From Rhizobiaceae bacterium (GTDB lineage: Bacteria > Pseudomonadota > Alphaproteobacteria > Rhizobiales > Rhizobiaceae), in contig JACVCH010000013.1 in assembly GCA_016742175.1 (NCBI GenBank), forward strand, positions 1-64,000: a stretch of 64,000 bases of DNA, read 5' to 3'. The notes under the pieces were generated by a model that did no database searches, was not told the DNA's origin, and saw only the letters and a program-made list of their open reading frames with translations. A program made the translations under genes and the position numbers. Below are positions 10,166 through 19,925 of the stretch, piece after piece; the first letter of the stretch is position 1, and every line of letters begins with the position of its first letter.

Positions 10166-12436
10166 CTAAAGTGAGACGCCGTGCTGGTCGGCAAAACCGG
10201 AGAGCAGCGCGCGTATATCGGCATGTTTGGCCGTCGTGTCGAGGGCGTCGTCGAGCACCCGAGTCAGCGTGCCGAGCGGCAGGTCGCGCAACATCGCCTT
10301 GACCGGGCCGATCGCCGCCGGCGACATCGAGATTGAGCGGAACCCGACGCCCAGCAGCGCCATCGCCGGCAGCGGCCGTCCGGCCATCTCGCCGCAAAGC
10401 GTCACCGGCGTCCCATGCGCCACGCCCGCCCGCGCCACCTGGCGCAGGAGCCGCAGGAACGGCACCGAAAGCGGCGTGAACCGGTCGGCCAGGAGCGTGT
10501 TGCCGCGATCGGAGGCGGTGACGAACTGGAAAAGATCGTTCGACCCGACCGAGACGAAATCCACCTTCTCCATCAACTCGTCGAGCTGCCAGAGAAGCGA
10601 AGGCACTTCCAGCATCGCGCCGAGCTTGAAGCTCGTCGGCAGATGATGGCCGAAGCGGGCGAGATGGCGGACTTCGCGGTCGAAGATGTCGCGCGCCGCG
10701 TCGATCTCGGAAAGCTCCGTCACCATCGGCAACATGACGCGCAGTTCCCGCCCGCCGGCCGCCTTGAGCAGCGCCCGGATCTGGGTGCGCAGCAGCCCCG
10801 GCCGGTCGAGCGTCAGGCGGATCGCGCGCCAGCCGAGCGCCGGATTTTCTTCCTGCCCCGCGCCCTTGAAGTAGGGCAGCACCTTGTCGCCGCCGATGTC
10901 GATGGTCCGGAAGGTCACCGGCTTCCGGCCGGCCGCTTCGAGCACGTCGCGGTAGAGCCGCTCCTGCGCCTCGGCGCGCGGGAAGGTCGCCGCCACCATG
11001 AACTGGAGTTCGGTGCGGAAGAGCCCGATCCCGGCCGCGCCCGCCTCGGTGAGCTGCGGCAGGTCGACGGCCAGCCCCGCATTCATCATCAGGTCGATAT
11101 GGATGCCGTCCTTCGTCTCCGACGGCTTGTCGCGCAGTTCGCGATAGAGCTCCTGCCGGCGGGCGCGGAAGCGCACCTTCTCGGCATAGGCCGCCTCGAC
11201 GTCGGATTGCGGGCGCAAATGAACCCGCCCCTCCTCGCCGTCGACGATAATGGCGTCGCCATTCTCGGACATCGAGACGACGCCCTTCATCTGGCCGGTG
11301 ACGGGAATGCCCATGGCGCGCGCGACGATCACCACGTGGCTCGTCACCGCGCCCTCTTCGAGCACCAGCCCGCGCAGCTTGTCGCGCGGATAGTCGAGCA
11401 ACTCGGCCGCGCCCATCTGGCGCGCGACGACGATGGCGTCGCGGTTCATCAGTGCCGCCAGCGCCTCCGGCCCGCGCCCCATCAACTGGCGAAGCAGCCG
11501 GTTGGCAAGATCGTCGAAATCGCTCATCCGCTCGCGCAGATAGGGGTCGGTCATGTGCAGCATGCGCGCGCGCATGTCGGACTGCACCTTCTCCACCGCC
11601 GCCTCGGCGGTCAGGCCGTTGCGCACGGCCTCTTCCAGCCGCCGGATCCAGCCGCGGTCGTTGGCGAACATGCGGTAGGCTTCCAGCACCTCGCGGTGCT
11701 CGCCCTCGAAGGCGACGTCGCGGCGCGACAGCATGTCGTCGATGGACAGCCTCAGCGAGCCGAGCGCCTCGCCAAGCCGCTCCAGTTCGGTGTCCGTGTC
11801 CTCGTTGAAGAGGTTGGTGACGACGATGCGCGGCTCGTGCAGCACGACATGGCCGAGCCCGACGCCGTCATTGAGCGGCAGGCCGGCAAAGCTCACCGGG
11901 CGCGACAGGTCGAGTTCGAGGCCGGGCCGCGTCAGCCGGGCGAGATCGCCGGTCGCGATCATCTCGGCGATCACCATGGCGATGGTTTCCAGCGCCTCGA
12001 CCTCGTCGTCGCGATATTGCCGCATGGTGCGGTTCTGCACGACCAGCACGCCGAGCGTGCGCCCGGCCCTCAGGACCGGAACACCGAGGAAGGAATTGTA
12101 GATTTCTTCGCCCGTTTCCGGGAGATAGGCGAAGGCGGGGTGCCTTTGCGCATCGGACAGATTGAGCGCCCGCGCGCTGGCCGCGATCGTGCCGACGAGC
12201 CCCTGGCCGAGCTTGAGCTGCGCCAGATGGACCGACCCGGGGTTCAGGCCCTCGGTGGCGTAGAGTTCGAGGATCGAATCGGCGCGCAGCACGTAGAGCG
12301 AGCAGACTTCGGCGACCATGTTGGAGGCGATCTCGCGCACGATCCGGTCGAGCCGCTCCTGCGGCTCAAGCGCTTCCGCCATGAGCTCGCGCAGCCGTCT
12401 CAGCAATACGCGCGGTCCCGCCGCCATGTCACGCAT
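10166..12436 (-). CDS. ptsP: Phosphoenolpyruvate--protein phosphotransferase, nitrogen PTS enzyme I
   Basis: Enzyme I of the nitrogen-related PTS (EI-Ntr) takes phosphate from PEP and passes it to NPr/HPr and on to EIIA-Ntr, a regulatory chain in alphaproteobacteria that lack sugar PTS. The 756-aa protein has an N-terminal GAF domain (about residues 20-165), which can sense metabolites, the EI helical and phosphohistidine domain (TSHVVIVARAMGIP, the phosphorylated His in TSH), and the C-terminal PEP-binding barrel with catalytic Cys in TLCGEMAG. The start at 12436 follows GGAGAGA. Read leftward, lysC precedes it by 80 bp and prfA follows it by 12 bp. Confidence 0.97.
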   Translation of the reverse strand: MRDMAAGPRVLLRRLRELMAEALEPQERLDRIVREIASNMVAEVCSLYVLRADSILELYATEGLNPGSVHLAQLKLGQGLVGTIAASARALNLSDAQRHPAFAYLPETGEEIYNSFLGVPVLRAGRTLGVLVVQNRTMRQYRDDEVEALETIAMVIAEMIATGDLARLTRPGLELDLSRPVSFAGLPLNDGVGLGHVVLHEPRIVVTNLFNEDTDTELERLGEALGSLRLSIDDMLSRRDVAFEGEHREVLEAYRMFANDRGWIRRLEEAVRNGLTAEAAVEKVQSDMRARMLHMTDPYLRERMSDFDDLANRLLRQLMGRGPEALAALMNRDAIVVARQMGAAELLDYPRDKLRGLVLEEGAVTSHVVIVARAMGIPVTGQMKGVVSMSENGDAIIVDGEEGRVHLRPQSDVEAAYAEKVRFRARRQELYRELRDKPSETKDGIHIDLMMNAGLAVDLPQLTEAGAAGIGLFRTELQFMVAATFPRAEAQERLYRDVLEAAGRKPVTFRTIDIGGDKVLPYFKGAGQEENPALGWRAIRLTLDRPGLLRTQIRALLKAAGGRELRVMLPMVTELSEIDAARDIFDREVRHLARFGHHLPTSFKLGAMLEVPSLLWQLDELMEKVDFVSVGSNDLFQFVTASDRGNTLLADRFTPLSVPFLRLLRQVARAGVAHGTPVTLCGEMAGRPLPAMALLGVGFRSISMSPAAIGPVKAMLRDLPLGTLTRVLDDALDTTAKHADIRALLSGFADQHGVSL

Positions 12437-12461
12437 CGACCGTTCTCTCCAACGGCGCTAC

Positions 12462-12486
12462 CCGGCCCTCGATCGTCGAGGGCCGG
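12462..12486. repeat. Strong GC-rich hairpin between lysC and ptsP
   Basis: CCGGCCCTCGA (12462-12472) and TCGAGGGCCGG (12476-12486) form a perfect 11-bp stem with a 3-nt loop. No T run follows on either strand. It may slow or partly terminate transcription from lysC into ptsP, or protect an mRNA end; that is inference. Confidence 0.5.
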
Positions 12487-12516
12487 CAACCGACTCCGTG
12501 TCGGCCGTTCCCCTTC

Positions 12517-13770
12517 TTACTGCTTATCCAGCCCGTAGACGGAATGCAAAGTCCGCACGGCCAATTCAGTGTAGGCCGCGTCGATCAGGATCGAAATCTT
12601 GATCTCGGAGGTGGTGATCGCGCGGATATTGATGCCGCGGTCGGCCAGCGCCTTGAAGGCGATCGCCGCGACGCCCGCATGGCTGCGCATGCCGATGCCG
12701 ATCACCGACACCTTGGCCATGCCCTCGTCGTGCTGCAGCGCGTCGAAGCCGACCTGATCCTTGTTCCGCTCCAGCACCGCGACCGCCTTGGCGACGTCGG
12801 CCGAAGGCACGGTGAAAGTCATGTCGGTGCGCGATCCGTCCTCGGAGATGTTCTGGACGATCATGTCGACATTGATGTTGGCTTCGGCGAGCGGGCCGAA
12901 GATGCCGGCGGCGACGCCCGGCCGGTCGGCGACGCGGCGCAGCGAAATCTGCGCCTCGTCCTTGGCGTAGGCGATGCCTGTTACGACTTGCTGTTCCACG
13001 ATTTCATCCTCGTCGCAAATGAGCGTGCCGGGCGGGTTGTCGAAATCGCCCATGCCGGGGGCGTCCGGGTCTTCGAAGGAGGAGCGCACGAAGGTGCGCA
13101 CCTTGTGTACCATGGCGAGTTCCACCGAGCGCACCTGCAGCACCTTGGCGCCGAGCGAGGCCATCTCCAGCATCTCCTCGAAGGAAATCTTGGCAAGGCG
13201 CCGGGCCTTCGGCTCGATGCGTGGGTCGGTCGTGTAGACGCCGTCGACATCCGTATAGATGTCGCAGCGATCCGCCTTGACGGCGGCGGCGATCGCGACC
13301 GCGCTCGTGTCCGACCCGCCGCGCCCGAGCGTCGCGATCCGGTTGTCGGGCGCCAGCCCCTGGAACCCGGCGATCACCGCCACCTGCCCCTCGCCGAAAC
13401 GCTTTTGCAGGAACGATCCGTCGATCTCCTGGATGCGCGCGGCGCCATGGGCGTTGTCGGTCTGGATCGGAATCTGCCAGCCCTGCCAGGAGCGGGCGTG
13501 GACGCCCATGCCCTGAAGCGTGATAGCCAGCAGCCCGGCCGTCACCTGCTCGCCCGAGGCGACGACGGCGTCATATTCGCGCGCATCGTGCATCGGCGAG
13601 GCTTCGCGGCACCAGGCGACGAGTTCGTTGGTCTTGCCCGACATCGCCGAGACGACCACCGCCACCTCGTGCCCCGCATCCACCTCGCGTTTGACGTGGC
13701 GCGCGACGTTGCGAATGCGGTTGATGTCGGCGACGGAGGTTCCGCCGAACTTCATCACGATACGCGCCAT
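12517..13770 (-). CDS. lysC: Aspartate kinase
   Basis: Aspartokinase phosphorylates L-aspartate, the first step to lysine, threonine, methionine and diaminopimelate. The 417-aa protein starts with the kinase motif KFGGTSVAD and contains GRGGSDTSAVA and DVDGVYTTDPR. Two C-terminal ACT domains (about residues 270-417) are the site for feedback inhibition by lysine and/or threonine. The length fits a monofunctional class II-type enzyme without a homoserine dehydrogenase part. It is first in the leftward run lysC-ptsP-prfA-prmC, an order conserved in Rhizobiales. Confidence 0.97.
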   Translation of the reverse strand: MARIVMKFGGTSVADINRIRNVARHVKREVDAGHEVAVVVSAMSGKTNELVAWCREASPMHDAREYDAVVASGEQVTAGLLAITLQGMGVHARSWQGWQIPIQTDNAHGAARIQEIDGSFLQKRFGEGQVAVIAGFQGLAPDNRIATLGRGGSDTSAVAIAAAVKADRCDIYTDVDGVYTTDPRIEPKARRLAKISFEEMLEMASLGAKVLQVRSVELAMVHKVRTFVRSSFEDPDAPGMGDFDNPPGTLICDEDEIVEQQVVTGIAYAKDEAQISLRRVADRPGVAAGIFGPLAEANINVDMIVQNISEDGSRTDMTFTVPSADVAKAVAVLERNKDQVGFDALQHDEGMAKVSVIGIGMRSHAGVAAIAFKALADRGINIRAITTSEIKISILIDAAYTELAVRTLHSVYGLDKQ

Positions 13771-13897
13771 GAAAGGGAATTCCTCGGGGCAAAGATCGGT
13801 TCATGCCGCCCGTTCACGAGGATCGGGCGGCGGCGCGGGTTGCATACTGAAATACCCTGACATGTGCAAGCGAGCGGGCCCGCGACGAGACGCCCGA

Positions 13898-14659
13898 TTA
13901 TTTCTTGAGCCGGTAGCCGGTCCGAAACATCCAGCTCACGATTCCAAGACAGATCGCCAGGAACACGAGCGTCATCGCCAAGCTGACCCAGACGCTCACA
14001 TCCGACGTGCCGATGAAGCTCCAGCGAAAGCCCGAGACGAGATAAACGACCGGATTGGCGAGCGAGATCGTCTGCCAGACCGGCGGCAGCATGTCGAGCG
14101 AGTAGAACGTGCCGCCGAGGAACGCCAACGGCATGACGATCAACAGCGGGATGATCTGCAATTTCTCGAACCCGTCCGCCCAGATGCCGATGATGAAGCC
14201 GAACAGCGAGAAGCTGACCGAGGTCAGGACGAGAAACAGCACCATCATCAGCGGGTGCTGGATCTGCAGGTCGACGAAGAACGCCGCCGTCGCAAGGATG
14301 ACGAGGCCGATCATCATCGACTTCGTCGCCGCCGCGCCGACATAGGCGAGCACGATCTCGAAATAGGAAATCGGCGCCGACAGGATTTCATAGATCGTGC
14401 CGGTGAATTTCGGGAAGTAGATGCCGAACGACGCGTTCGAGATCGACAGCGTCAGGAGCGACATCATGATCAGCCCCGGCACGATGAACGCGCCGTAGGA
14501 AACGCCGTCGATCGTCTCGATGCGCGAGCCGATCGCCGCGCCGAAGACGACGAAATAGAGCGAGGTGGAAACCACCGGCGAGATAATGCTCTGCATGATG
14601 GTGCGGAACGTGCGCGCCATCTCGAACGTGTAGATGGCCTTGACGGCGTGGAAATTCAT
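13898..14659 (-). CDS. ABC-2 type transporter permease
   Basis: Membrane subunit (253 aa) of an ABC exporter of the ABC-2/NodJ-like type, with about six hydrophobic segments and the conserved region near [10 protein letters not shown]. Its start overlaps the stop of the ATPase gene by 4 bp (ATGA), so the two are translationally coupled. The substrate cannot be told from sequence; family members export drugs, polysaccharides or Nod factors. The C-terminus ends in a short basic tail (TGYRLKK). Confidence 0.9.
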   Translation of the reverse strand: MNFHAVKAIYTFEMARTFRTIMQSIISPVVSTSLYFVVFGAAIGSRIETIDGVSYGAFIVPGLIMMSLLTLSISNASFGIYFPKFTGTIYEILSAPISYFEIVLAYVGAAATKSMMIGLVILATAAFFVDLQIQHPLMMVLFLVLTSVSFSLFGFIIGIWADGFEKLQIIPLLIVMPLAFLGGTFYSLDMLPPVWQTISLANPVVYLVSGFRWSFIGTSDVSVWVSLAMTLVFLAICLGIVSWMFRTGYRLKK

Positions 14660-15582
14660 GCCCGTTCCCTCACCAGGTCGACGAAGATGTCCTCGAGCGA
14701 GCTTTGCCGCGTCTCGAGGTCGCGAAAGCGGATGCCTTCGCTGGAAAGTTCGGCGAGAAGCGCCGTGATGCCGGTGCGCTCACCCTGCGTGTCGTAGGAA
14801 TAGACGAGCCGCCGCCCGTCATCGATCACCTCCAGGCCACGCTCGGCCAATCCGGCAGGCAATTCGGACAGCGGCTCGACGAGTTCCAGCTCCAGCTTCT
14901 TCTTGCCGAAGCGCTGCATCAGCGTCGCCTTGTCCTCGACGAGGATGATCTCGCCCTTCGAGATGACGCCGATCCGGTCGGCCATCTCCTCGGCTTCCTC
15001 GATATAGTGCGTCGTCAGGATGATCGTCACGCCGGTCGCCCGCAGCCCGCGCACCATCTCCCACATGTCGCGCCGCAGCTCCACGTCGACGCCCGCCGTC
15101 GGCTCGTCGAGGAAGAGCAGCTTCGGCTCGTGCGCCAGCGCCTTGGCGATCATCACCCGCCGCTTCATGCCGCCGGAGAGGTTGATGACCTTTTCGTCCT
15201 TCTTGTCCCACAGCGACAGCGCGCGCAGCACCTTCTCGACATGGCCCGCGTCCTTGCCCTTGCCGAACAGCCCTCGGCTGAACGACACCGTCGCCCACAC
15301 GCTTTCGAACGCGTCGAGCGAGACGTCCTGCGGCACCAGCCCGATGATCGACCGCGTCTTGCGGTAGTCCGCGACGATCTCGTGCCCGTCGACCCGCACC
15401 TCCCCGCCGCTCGCATTGACGACGCCGCAGACGATGCCGATCAGCGTCGTCTTGCCGGCCCCGTTCGGCCCCAAGAGCGCGAAGATTTCGCCCGGCTGCA
15501 CGTCGAGGTCGACCCCCTTCAGCGCGGTGAAGCCGGACGCATACGTCTTGGTGAGATTTCGGATGGAGAGTGCGGGGGGCAT
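14656..15582 (-). CDS. ABC-2 type transporter ATP-binding protein
   Basis: ATPase subunit (308 aa) of the exporter whose permease follows directly. It has Walker A GPNGAGKT, the ABC signature LSGGMKRR, Walker B LLFLDEP and the C-terminal extension (after about residue 230) usual in the DrrA/CcmA-like export group. The ATG at 15582 is preferred because homology begins at [14 protein letters not shown]; an in-frame ATG at 15633 exists. It is divergent from ubiG, sharing a short intergenic region. Confidence 0.92.
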   Translation of the reverse strand: MPPALSIRNLTKTYASGFTALKGVDLDVQPGEIFALLGPNGAGKTTLIGIVCGVVNASGGEVRVDGHEIVADYRKTRSIIGLVPQDVSLDAFESVWATVSFSRGLFGKGKDAGHVEKVLRALSLWDKKDEKVINLSGGMKRRVMIAKALAHEPKLLFLDEPTAGVDVELRRDMWEMVRGLRATGVTIILTTHYIEEAEEMADRIGVISKGEIILVEDKATLMQRFGKKKLELELVEPLSELPAGLAERGLEVIDDGRRLVYSYDTQGERTGITALLAELSSEGIRFRDLETRQSSLEDIFVDLVRERA

Positions 15583-15738
15583 GGCGGACTTTCGAAATGC
15601 GTGAGGCGCAGCGCATATAGGTCGCAGCACCAAGGACGCAATCGCCGGCTGCGATCCGACATCACCCTCCTGACATTGCGTGCGCTTGACTTTTCGCCGC
15701 CCTCGCCCGACTTGACCCTTCCTGAAGGAGACACCCGC

Positions 15739-16485
15739 ATGTCAGACGCCCAGCGCACCACCATCGACGCCGGCGAGGTCGAACGCTTCTCGCGCCTTGC
15801 CCAGGAATGGTGGAACCCGAACGGCAAGTTCAAGCCGCTGCATAAGTTCAACCCGGTGCGCCTCGCCTATATCCGCGACCAGGTGGCGACCCATTTCGGC
15901 CGCGACCCGCGCGCCGCAAAACCCTTCGACGGCCTGCGCCTGCTCGACATCGGCTGCGGCGGCGGGCTCCTCTGCGAGCCGATGGCGCGCCTTGGCGCTG
16001 ACGTCGTCGGCGCCGACGCCTCGGCAACCAACATCGAAGTGGCGAAGATCCACGCCGCCGAGGCGCGCGTGAAGATCGACTACCGCGCCACGACCGCCGA
16101 AGCCCTCGCGGACGCCGGCGAGAAGTTCGACGTGGTCCTCAACATGGAAGTCGTCGAGCACGTCGCCGACGTCGACCTGTTCCTGTCGAAATGCGCAGAG
16201 ATGGTGAAGCCCGGCGGCCTGATGTTCGTCGCCACGATCAACCGCACGCTGAAGGCGTGGGGCCTCGCCATCATCGGCGCGGAATACGTCCTCGGCTGGC
16301 TGCCCAAGGGCACCCACCAATACGACAAGCTCGTGCGGCCCGAGGAACTCGACAAGGGCCTCGCCGACACCGGCATGTCCATCGTCGACCGCACCGGCGT
16401 CACCTATAACCCCTTGACCGACCAGTGGAACCGCTCGCGCGACCTCGACGTCAACTACATGATCTTGGCCTCAAAACCCGCCTGA
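15739..16485 (+). CDS. ubiG: Ubiquinone biosynthesis O-methyltransferase
   Basis: UbiG performs both O-methylations in ubiquinone synthesis with S-adenosylmethionine. The 248-aa protein starts [18 protein letters not shown], carries the UbiG hallmark [17 protein letters not shown], the SAM-binding motif LDIGCGGG and NMEVVEHV. The start follows a good Shine-Dalgarno sequence, GAAGGAG, 8 bp away. A much longer open frame reaches back to 14704 through the divergent ABC gene but is not coding there. A structured repeat follows the stop codon. Confidence 0.97.
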   Translation: MSDAQRTTIDAGEVERFSRLAQEWWNPNGKFKPLHKFNPVRLAYIRDQVATHFGRDPRAAKPFDGLRLLDIGCGGGLLCEPMARLGADVVGADASATNIEVAKIHAAEARVKIDYRATTAEALADAGEKFDVVLNMEVVEHVADVDLFLSKCAEMVKPGGLMFVATINRTLKAWGLAIIGAEYVLGWLPKGTHQYDKLVRPEELDKGLADTGMSIVDRTGVTYNPLTDQWNRSRDLDVNYMILASKPA

Positions 16486-16510
16486 CTGCCCAGCGCCACG
16501 CGCGAAGACC

Positions 16511-16641
16511 CGTCGAGATTCGGCCCTGGGTGAGCCGAAAACGGTGGCGGTCGAGAACCGGAGCGGAGCGTACACCAGTACGTGAGCACCGGAAGCGCAG
16601 AACGCCGCCGTTTGCAGGCCGCCCAGGGCCGAATATCGGCG
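16511..16641 (+). repeat. Structured intergenic element, copy 1
   Basis: A 50-nt core (16553-16602), with an inner hairpin GCGTAC / GTACGT around a 4-nt loop and ending GAGCACCGGAAGCGCAGAA, is identical in three places of the window apart from the loop. Around it, TTCGGCCCTGGG on the left pairs with CCCAGGGCCGAA on the right, and AACGGTGGCG pairs with CGCCGCCGTT. It fills the gap between the ends of ubiG (rightward) and the DUF1178 gene (leftward). It could be a REP-like repeat, a terminator or an mRNA 3' end structure. Confidence 0.8.
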
Positions 16642-16647
16642 AGTCTG

Positions 16648-17073
16648 CTAGTTGTGCTCGTCCGGAAATGTAGGCAACGGCATGAAGTCGACGCCGTCCT
16701 CGGCGAGGCTCTTGACCTCCTCGACCGACGCCTCGCCATAGATGCCGCGCCGCTCGACCTCGCCGAAATGGATCTTGCGCGCTTCGTCGGCGAACTTCTC
16801 GCCGACATAGTCCGCGTTCTGGCGCACCTGATCGGCCATTTCCTTCAGCTTTGTCAGCATCTGGCGCTGTTCGGCGCCGACCGCGAGCGCGATCTTCTCC
16901 TGCTTGCGCGTCGTCGAGACCGCCGGTGCCATCAGCGCCTTGGCAACCTTGGCCGAATGGCAGGTCGGGCACGAAACGAGGCCGCGCTTCTGCTGGCCCT
17001 CATAGTCGTCATTCGAGCGGAACCAGCCATCGAACTCATGGCCGGCATCGCAAACGAGGTTGAACCGGATCAT
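16648..17073 (-). CDS. DUF1178 family protein
   Basis: A 141-aa protein common in alphaproteobacteria, next to a carbon-nitrogen hydrolase and grxC as here. It starts MIRFNLVCDAGHEFDGWFRS and has a likely zinc site made of one Cys near the start and a CPTCHS pair at about residues 35-40, giving the look of a FmdB-like zinc ribbon. The C-terminal half is helical. Its function is unknown. The start overlaps the stop of the hydrolase gene by 4 bp, so translation is coupled. Confidence 0.9.
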   Translation of the reverse strand: MIRFNLVCDAGHEFDGWFRSNDDYEGQQKRGLVSCPTCHSAKVAKALMAPAVSTTRKQEKIALAVGAEQRQMLTKLKEMADQVRQNADYVGEKFADEARKIHFGEVERRGIYGEASVEEVKSLAEDGVDFMPLPTFPDEHN

Positions 17074-17924
17074 GACGCGTTGGCCAGCCCTGCAGCATTC
17101 GCGATCGTGAAGTCGCGCGCGTTCTTCAAATTCGGCACCTTGCCGCGCGCGGCGGCCGAAGCGGCGAGGTCGATCTCGGCCAGCACCACCCCCGGCTCGG
17201 CGCCATCCGCTTCGGCCAGGACCTTGCCCCACGGATCGACGATCAGCGAATGGCCATAGGTCTCGCGGCCGTCCTCGTGCAGGCCGCCCTGCGCGGCGGC
17301 GATGACGAAGGCGCCGTTCTCGATTGCGCGGGCGCGGATCAGGACGTGCCAGTGCGCCTCGCCGGTCTGCCGGGTGAAGGCGGCCGGAACGGTCAGCACC
17401 GAGGCGCCGGCGAGCGCCTGCGCGCGGAAGAGCTGCGGGAACCGCAGATCGTAGCAGACGGCGAGCCCGACGCGCGCGAAGGGCAGGTCGACGACGGTCG
17501 AGACCCTGCCCGGCTCATAGGTCGCCGATTCACGCCAGCTCTCGCCCTTGTCGAGATCGACGTCGAACATGTGGATCTTGTCGTAGGTCGCGAGCCGCGC
17601 ACCGTCCGGGCCGAAGACGAAGGCGCGGTTGGCGACCTTGCCGTCCGGCCGCGCGATGGCTGTCGAGCCGACATGGACGACGATGCGAAGTTCGGCGGCG
17701 AGCCCGGCCGCGCGGGCGACCAGCGAATCCTTGTCGTCGGAGGTGATCATCGCCTTGAGGCTGTCGCGGTCGCGCACCAGAGCCCCGGTCATCTCGGGCG
17801 ACTGGACATAGGTCGCGCCCTTGCCCGCCGCCTCGCGTACCAGCGCCTCGAAGTCCGCGATGTTGCGTTCCAGCGACGTCGAGGAGCGCATCTGCAGCGC
17901 GGCGACCTTCACCAATTCGCTCAT
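17070..17924 (-). CDS. Carbon-nitrogen hydrolase (nitrilase superfamily, Nit1/Nit2-like)
   Basis: A 284-aa enzyme of the nitrilase superfamily with the Glu-Lys-Cys triad: Glu in SPEMTGAL (about residue 44), Lys in YDKIHMFD, and Cys in AVCYDLRFP. The close relation to Nit proteins suggests omega-amidase or deaminated-glutathione amidase activity in the cytoplasm, a metabolite-repair task that fits its neighbour glutaredoxin. The start has a strong Shine-Dalgarno sequence, GGGAGG. It overlaps grxC and the DUF1178 gene by 4 bp each, forming the unit grxC-nit-DUF1178. Confidence 0.93.
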   Translation of the reverse strand: MSELVKVAALQMRSSTSLERNIADFEALVREAAGKGATYVQSPEMTGALVRDRDSLKAMITSDDKDSLVARAAGLAAELRIVVHVGSTAIARPDGKVANRAFVFGPDGARLATYDKIHMFDVDLDKGESWRESATYEPGRVSTVVDLPFARVGLAVCYDLRFPQLFRAQALAGASVLTVPAAFTRQTGEAHWHVLIRARAIENGAFVIAAAQGGLHEDGRETYGHSLIVDPWGKVLAEADGAEPGVVLAEIDLAASAAARGKVPNLKNARDFTIANAAGLANAS

Positions 17925-18187
17925 GCCCGGCCTCCCTTCAGCATCGCGTCGAGCCGGCCTTCGGAGTCGAGCGCATGCAGCTCGTCCGAGCCGCCGACGT
18001 GGCGGCCACGGATGAAGACCTGCGGAAACGTCGTCCGGCCGTTGGCCTTGCCGATCATTTCCTGGCGCAGCTCGGCCGAAAAGCTCGCGTCGTGCTCGAC
18101 ATAGTCGACGCCCTTCTTGTCGAGCAGCCGCTTGGCGGCCGCGCAATAACCGCACATCATGCGCGTATAGATTTCGACGTCGGCCAT
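17921..18187 (-). CDS. grxC: Glutaredoxin 3
   Basis: Small dithiol glutaredoxin (88 aa) reducing protein disulfides and glutathione adducts with glutathione in the cytoplasm. The active site is CGYC (class GrxC is normally CPYC or CGYC), followed by the conserved TFPQVFI cis-proline segment and VGGSDEL glutathione-binding loop. It lies 31 bp after the comF homolog, and its stop overlaps the hydrolase start. Confidence 0.96.
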   Translation of the reverse strand: MADVEIYTRMMCGYCAAAKRLLDKKGVDYVEHDASFSAELRQEMIGKANGRTTFPQVFIRGRHVGGSDELHALDSEGRLDAMLKGGRA

Positions 18188-18218
18188 GTATCGGGTCCGT
18201 CCTGTTGCCTTTGCCGGT

Positions 18219-19004
18219 CTATATAGGCTCTGCCCGTGTCCGCCGGAAGTCCCCGGGAAGCACGCGCGCGAAGGTCAGCACCGAGATTTCGCGCGCACCC
18301 GCCCGTCGCAGACACTTCGCGAGCGCCGAGACCGTCGCCCCCGTCGTGTAGACGTCGTCGACGATGCACACATGCTTCCCGGCGATCAGCGCCTTCGACC
18401 CATCGGGCACGAGAAAGGCGGCGCGGACATTGTCCTGCCGCTCCTTCGCCTTCAGCCCCACTTGCTGGCGGGTTTTCTTGACCCGGATCACGGCCTCGGC
18501 GGCAAGCGGCCGGCCGGTCTGGCGGGCGATGGCCCGCGCCAGTTCCGCCGACTGGTTGAACCGGCGGGTGAAGAAGCGCTGGCGATGGAGCGGCACCGGC
18601 ACGATGAGGTCCGCATGGTCGAGAATGTCCCGGCCCGCGCGCACCATCCAGCCGCCGAGCCAGGGCGCAAGGTCGGTGCGGTCCTGATATTTGAAGCTCT
18701 GCGCCAGCCGGCGCGCCGCCCCGTCATAGGCGACTGCCGCGCGCGAGCGGTCATAGGCGGGCGGCGAGGCGATGACCGCCGGCGAGATGGCGCCCGCGCC
18801 CATGTCGTAGGCGAAGGGCACGCCGGAAACCGCGCACCAGGGCTCGTCGAGAAAATGGATGTCGCCCCAGCACGAAGCGCAGAGCGTGCCACCTTCGGCG
18901 ACGATCCTGCGGCATCCGAGGCAGGTCGGCGGAAAGAACATCCGGCCCGCGATCTGTCCTGCAAGGGCGCCGGCGGACTTGATCTTTTCGAGCCGTTCCA
19001 CCAC
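18219..19004 (-). CDS. ComF family phosphoribosyltransferase-like protein
   Basis: A ComF-type protein with an N-terminal zinc finger (CLGC and CASC pairs) and a C-terminal phosphoribosyltransferase fold with the PRPP-binding motif CIVDDVYTTGATV. In naturally competent bacteria ComF is needed for DNA uptake; elsewhere its role is unclear. The open frame reaches an ATG at 19124, but this would run into the divergent methyltransferase gene. A GTG at 19004 (or 19001) follows GAGAAG and gives about 261 aa, a usual length, so I use it; the start is uncertain. Confidence 0.88.
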   Translation of the reverse strand: MVERLEKIKSAGALAGQIAGRMFFPPTCLGCRRIVAEGGTLCASCWGDIHFLDEPWCAVSGVPFAYDMGAGAISPAVIASPPAYDRSRAAVAYDGAARRLAQSFKYQDRTDLAPWLGGWMVRAGRDILDHADLIVPVPLHRQRFFTRRFNQSAELARAIARQTGRPLAAEAVIRVKKTRQQVGLKAKERQDNVRAAFLVPDGSKALIAGKHVCIVDDVYTTGATVSALAKCLRRAGAREISVLTFARVLPGDFRRTRAEPI

Positions 19005-19066
19005 GAGACTTCTCAAGCCCGGCTCCCCATATCCACCCTTGCCGGCACTGTCGCATTCAGGGACGC

Positions 19067-19924
19067 ATGGACGCAATCTTCGATCAGACCCGCGCACTCG
19101 CCCACAAGAGGCGCGCCCTCGCACAGACCGGTCGCCACGGCGATTTCCTGATGCGCGCAGCGTCCGCCGAGCTTGCCGAGCGCCTTGTCACCGTCAGTCG
19201 CGGTTTCGACCGGGCGGTCGTGCTCCATGGCGTCGTCGACGAAGCCGCGCGCGCCGTGACCTCGACCGGCAAGGCGGGCGACATCGAGCGCGTCGAGGCG
19301 GACGCGATGTTGCTCGAAGGCACGCCCGGCATGGTCTCCCCGGTCGATCATCTGGCCCTGCCCCCGGAAAGCGCGGACCTTGCGGTCTCGCTCTATGCGC
19401 TCGGCGAGGTCGACGACGTTCCGGGAACGCTGGTCCAGATCAGGCGGCTCCTGCGGCCGGACGGCCTGTTTCTCGGCTGCCTGCCGGGCGCCGGCACGCT
19501 GAAGGAATTGCGCGAGGTGCTGCTGGCGGCCGAAGCCGAGATCACCGGCGGCGCGGCGAGCCGCGTCCACCCCTTCGTCGACATCCGCGATGCGGGCGGG
19601 CTGTTGCAGCGCGCCGGCTTCGCGCTTCCCGTCGCGGACATCGAGGAAACGATCGTCCGCTACGACACGATGTTCGACCTGATACGCGATTTGCGCGCCA
19701 TGGGCGCCACCAGCAGCCTCGCCGGCGCGCGGCCGGTGCGGCGGGCGGTTCTCGTCAGGGCTGCGGAACTCTACGCCGAGCGCTTCGCCGACCCGGACGG
19801 GCGCATCCGCGCGACCTTCGCGACCGTCTGGCTTTCGGGATGGGCGCCGCATGGCTCGCAGCAGAAGCCGGCGCGGCGCGGCAGCGCGACGGTGTCGCTC
19901 GCCGAGGCGCTGAAGACACCCTAA
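19067..19924 (+). CDS. SAM-dependent methyltransferase-fold protein, NDUFAF5/BioC-like
   Basis: This 285-aa protein resembles the family that includes mitochondrial NDUFAF5, a complex I assembly factor that hydroxylates an arginine of the NDUFS7 subunit. Features seen are IFDQTRALAHKRRAL near the start, LMRAASAELAERL, the short SAM-fold segment HLALPPESADLAVS, and a C-terminal tail ending SQQKPARRGSATVSLAEAL. The first SAM motif is poorly kept (VVLHGVVDEA rather than a glycine loop). It is divergent from comF. A structured repeat follows the stop codon. Confidence 0.85.
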   Translation: MDAIFDQTRALAHKRRALAQTGRHGDFLMRAASAELAERLVTVSRGFDRAVVLHGVVDEAARAVTSTGKAGDIERVEADAMLLEGTPGMVSPVDHLALPPESADLAVSLYALGEVDDVPGTLVQIRRLLRPDGLFLGCLPGAGTLKELREVLLAAEAEITGGAASRVHPFVDIRDAGGLLQRAGFALPVADIEETIVRYDTMFDLIRDLRAMGATSSLAGARPVRRAVLVRAAELYAERFADPDGRIRATFATVWLSGWAPHGSQQKPARRGSATVSLAEALKTP

Positions 19925-19925
19925 C

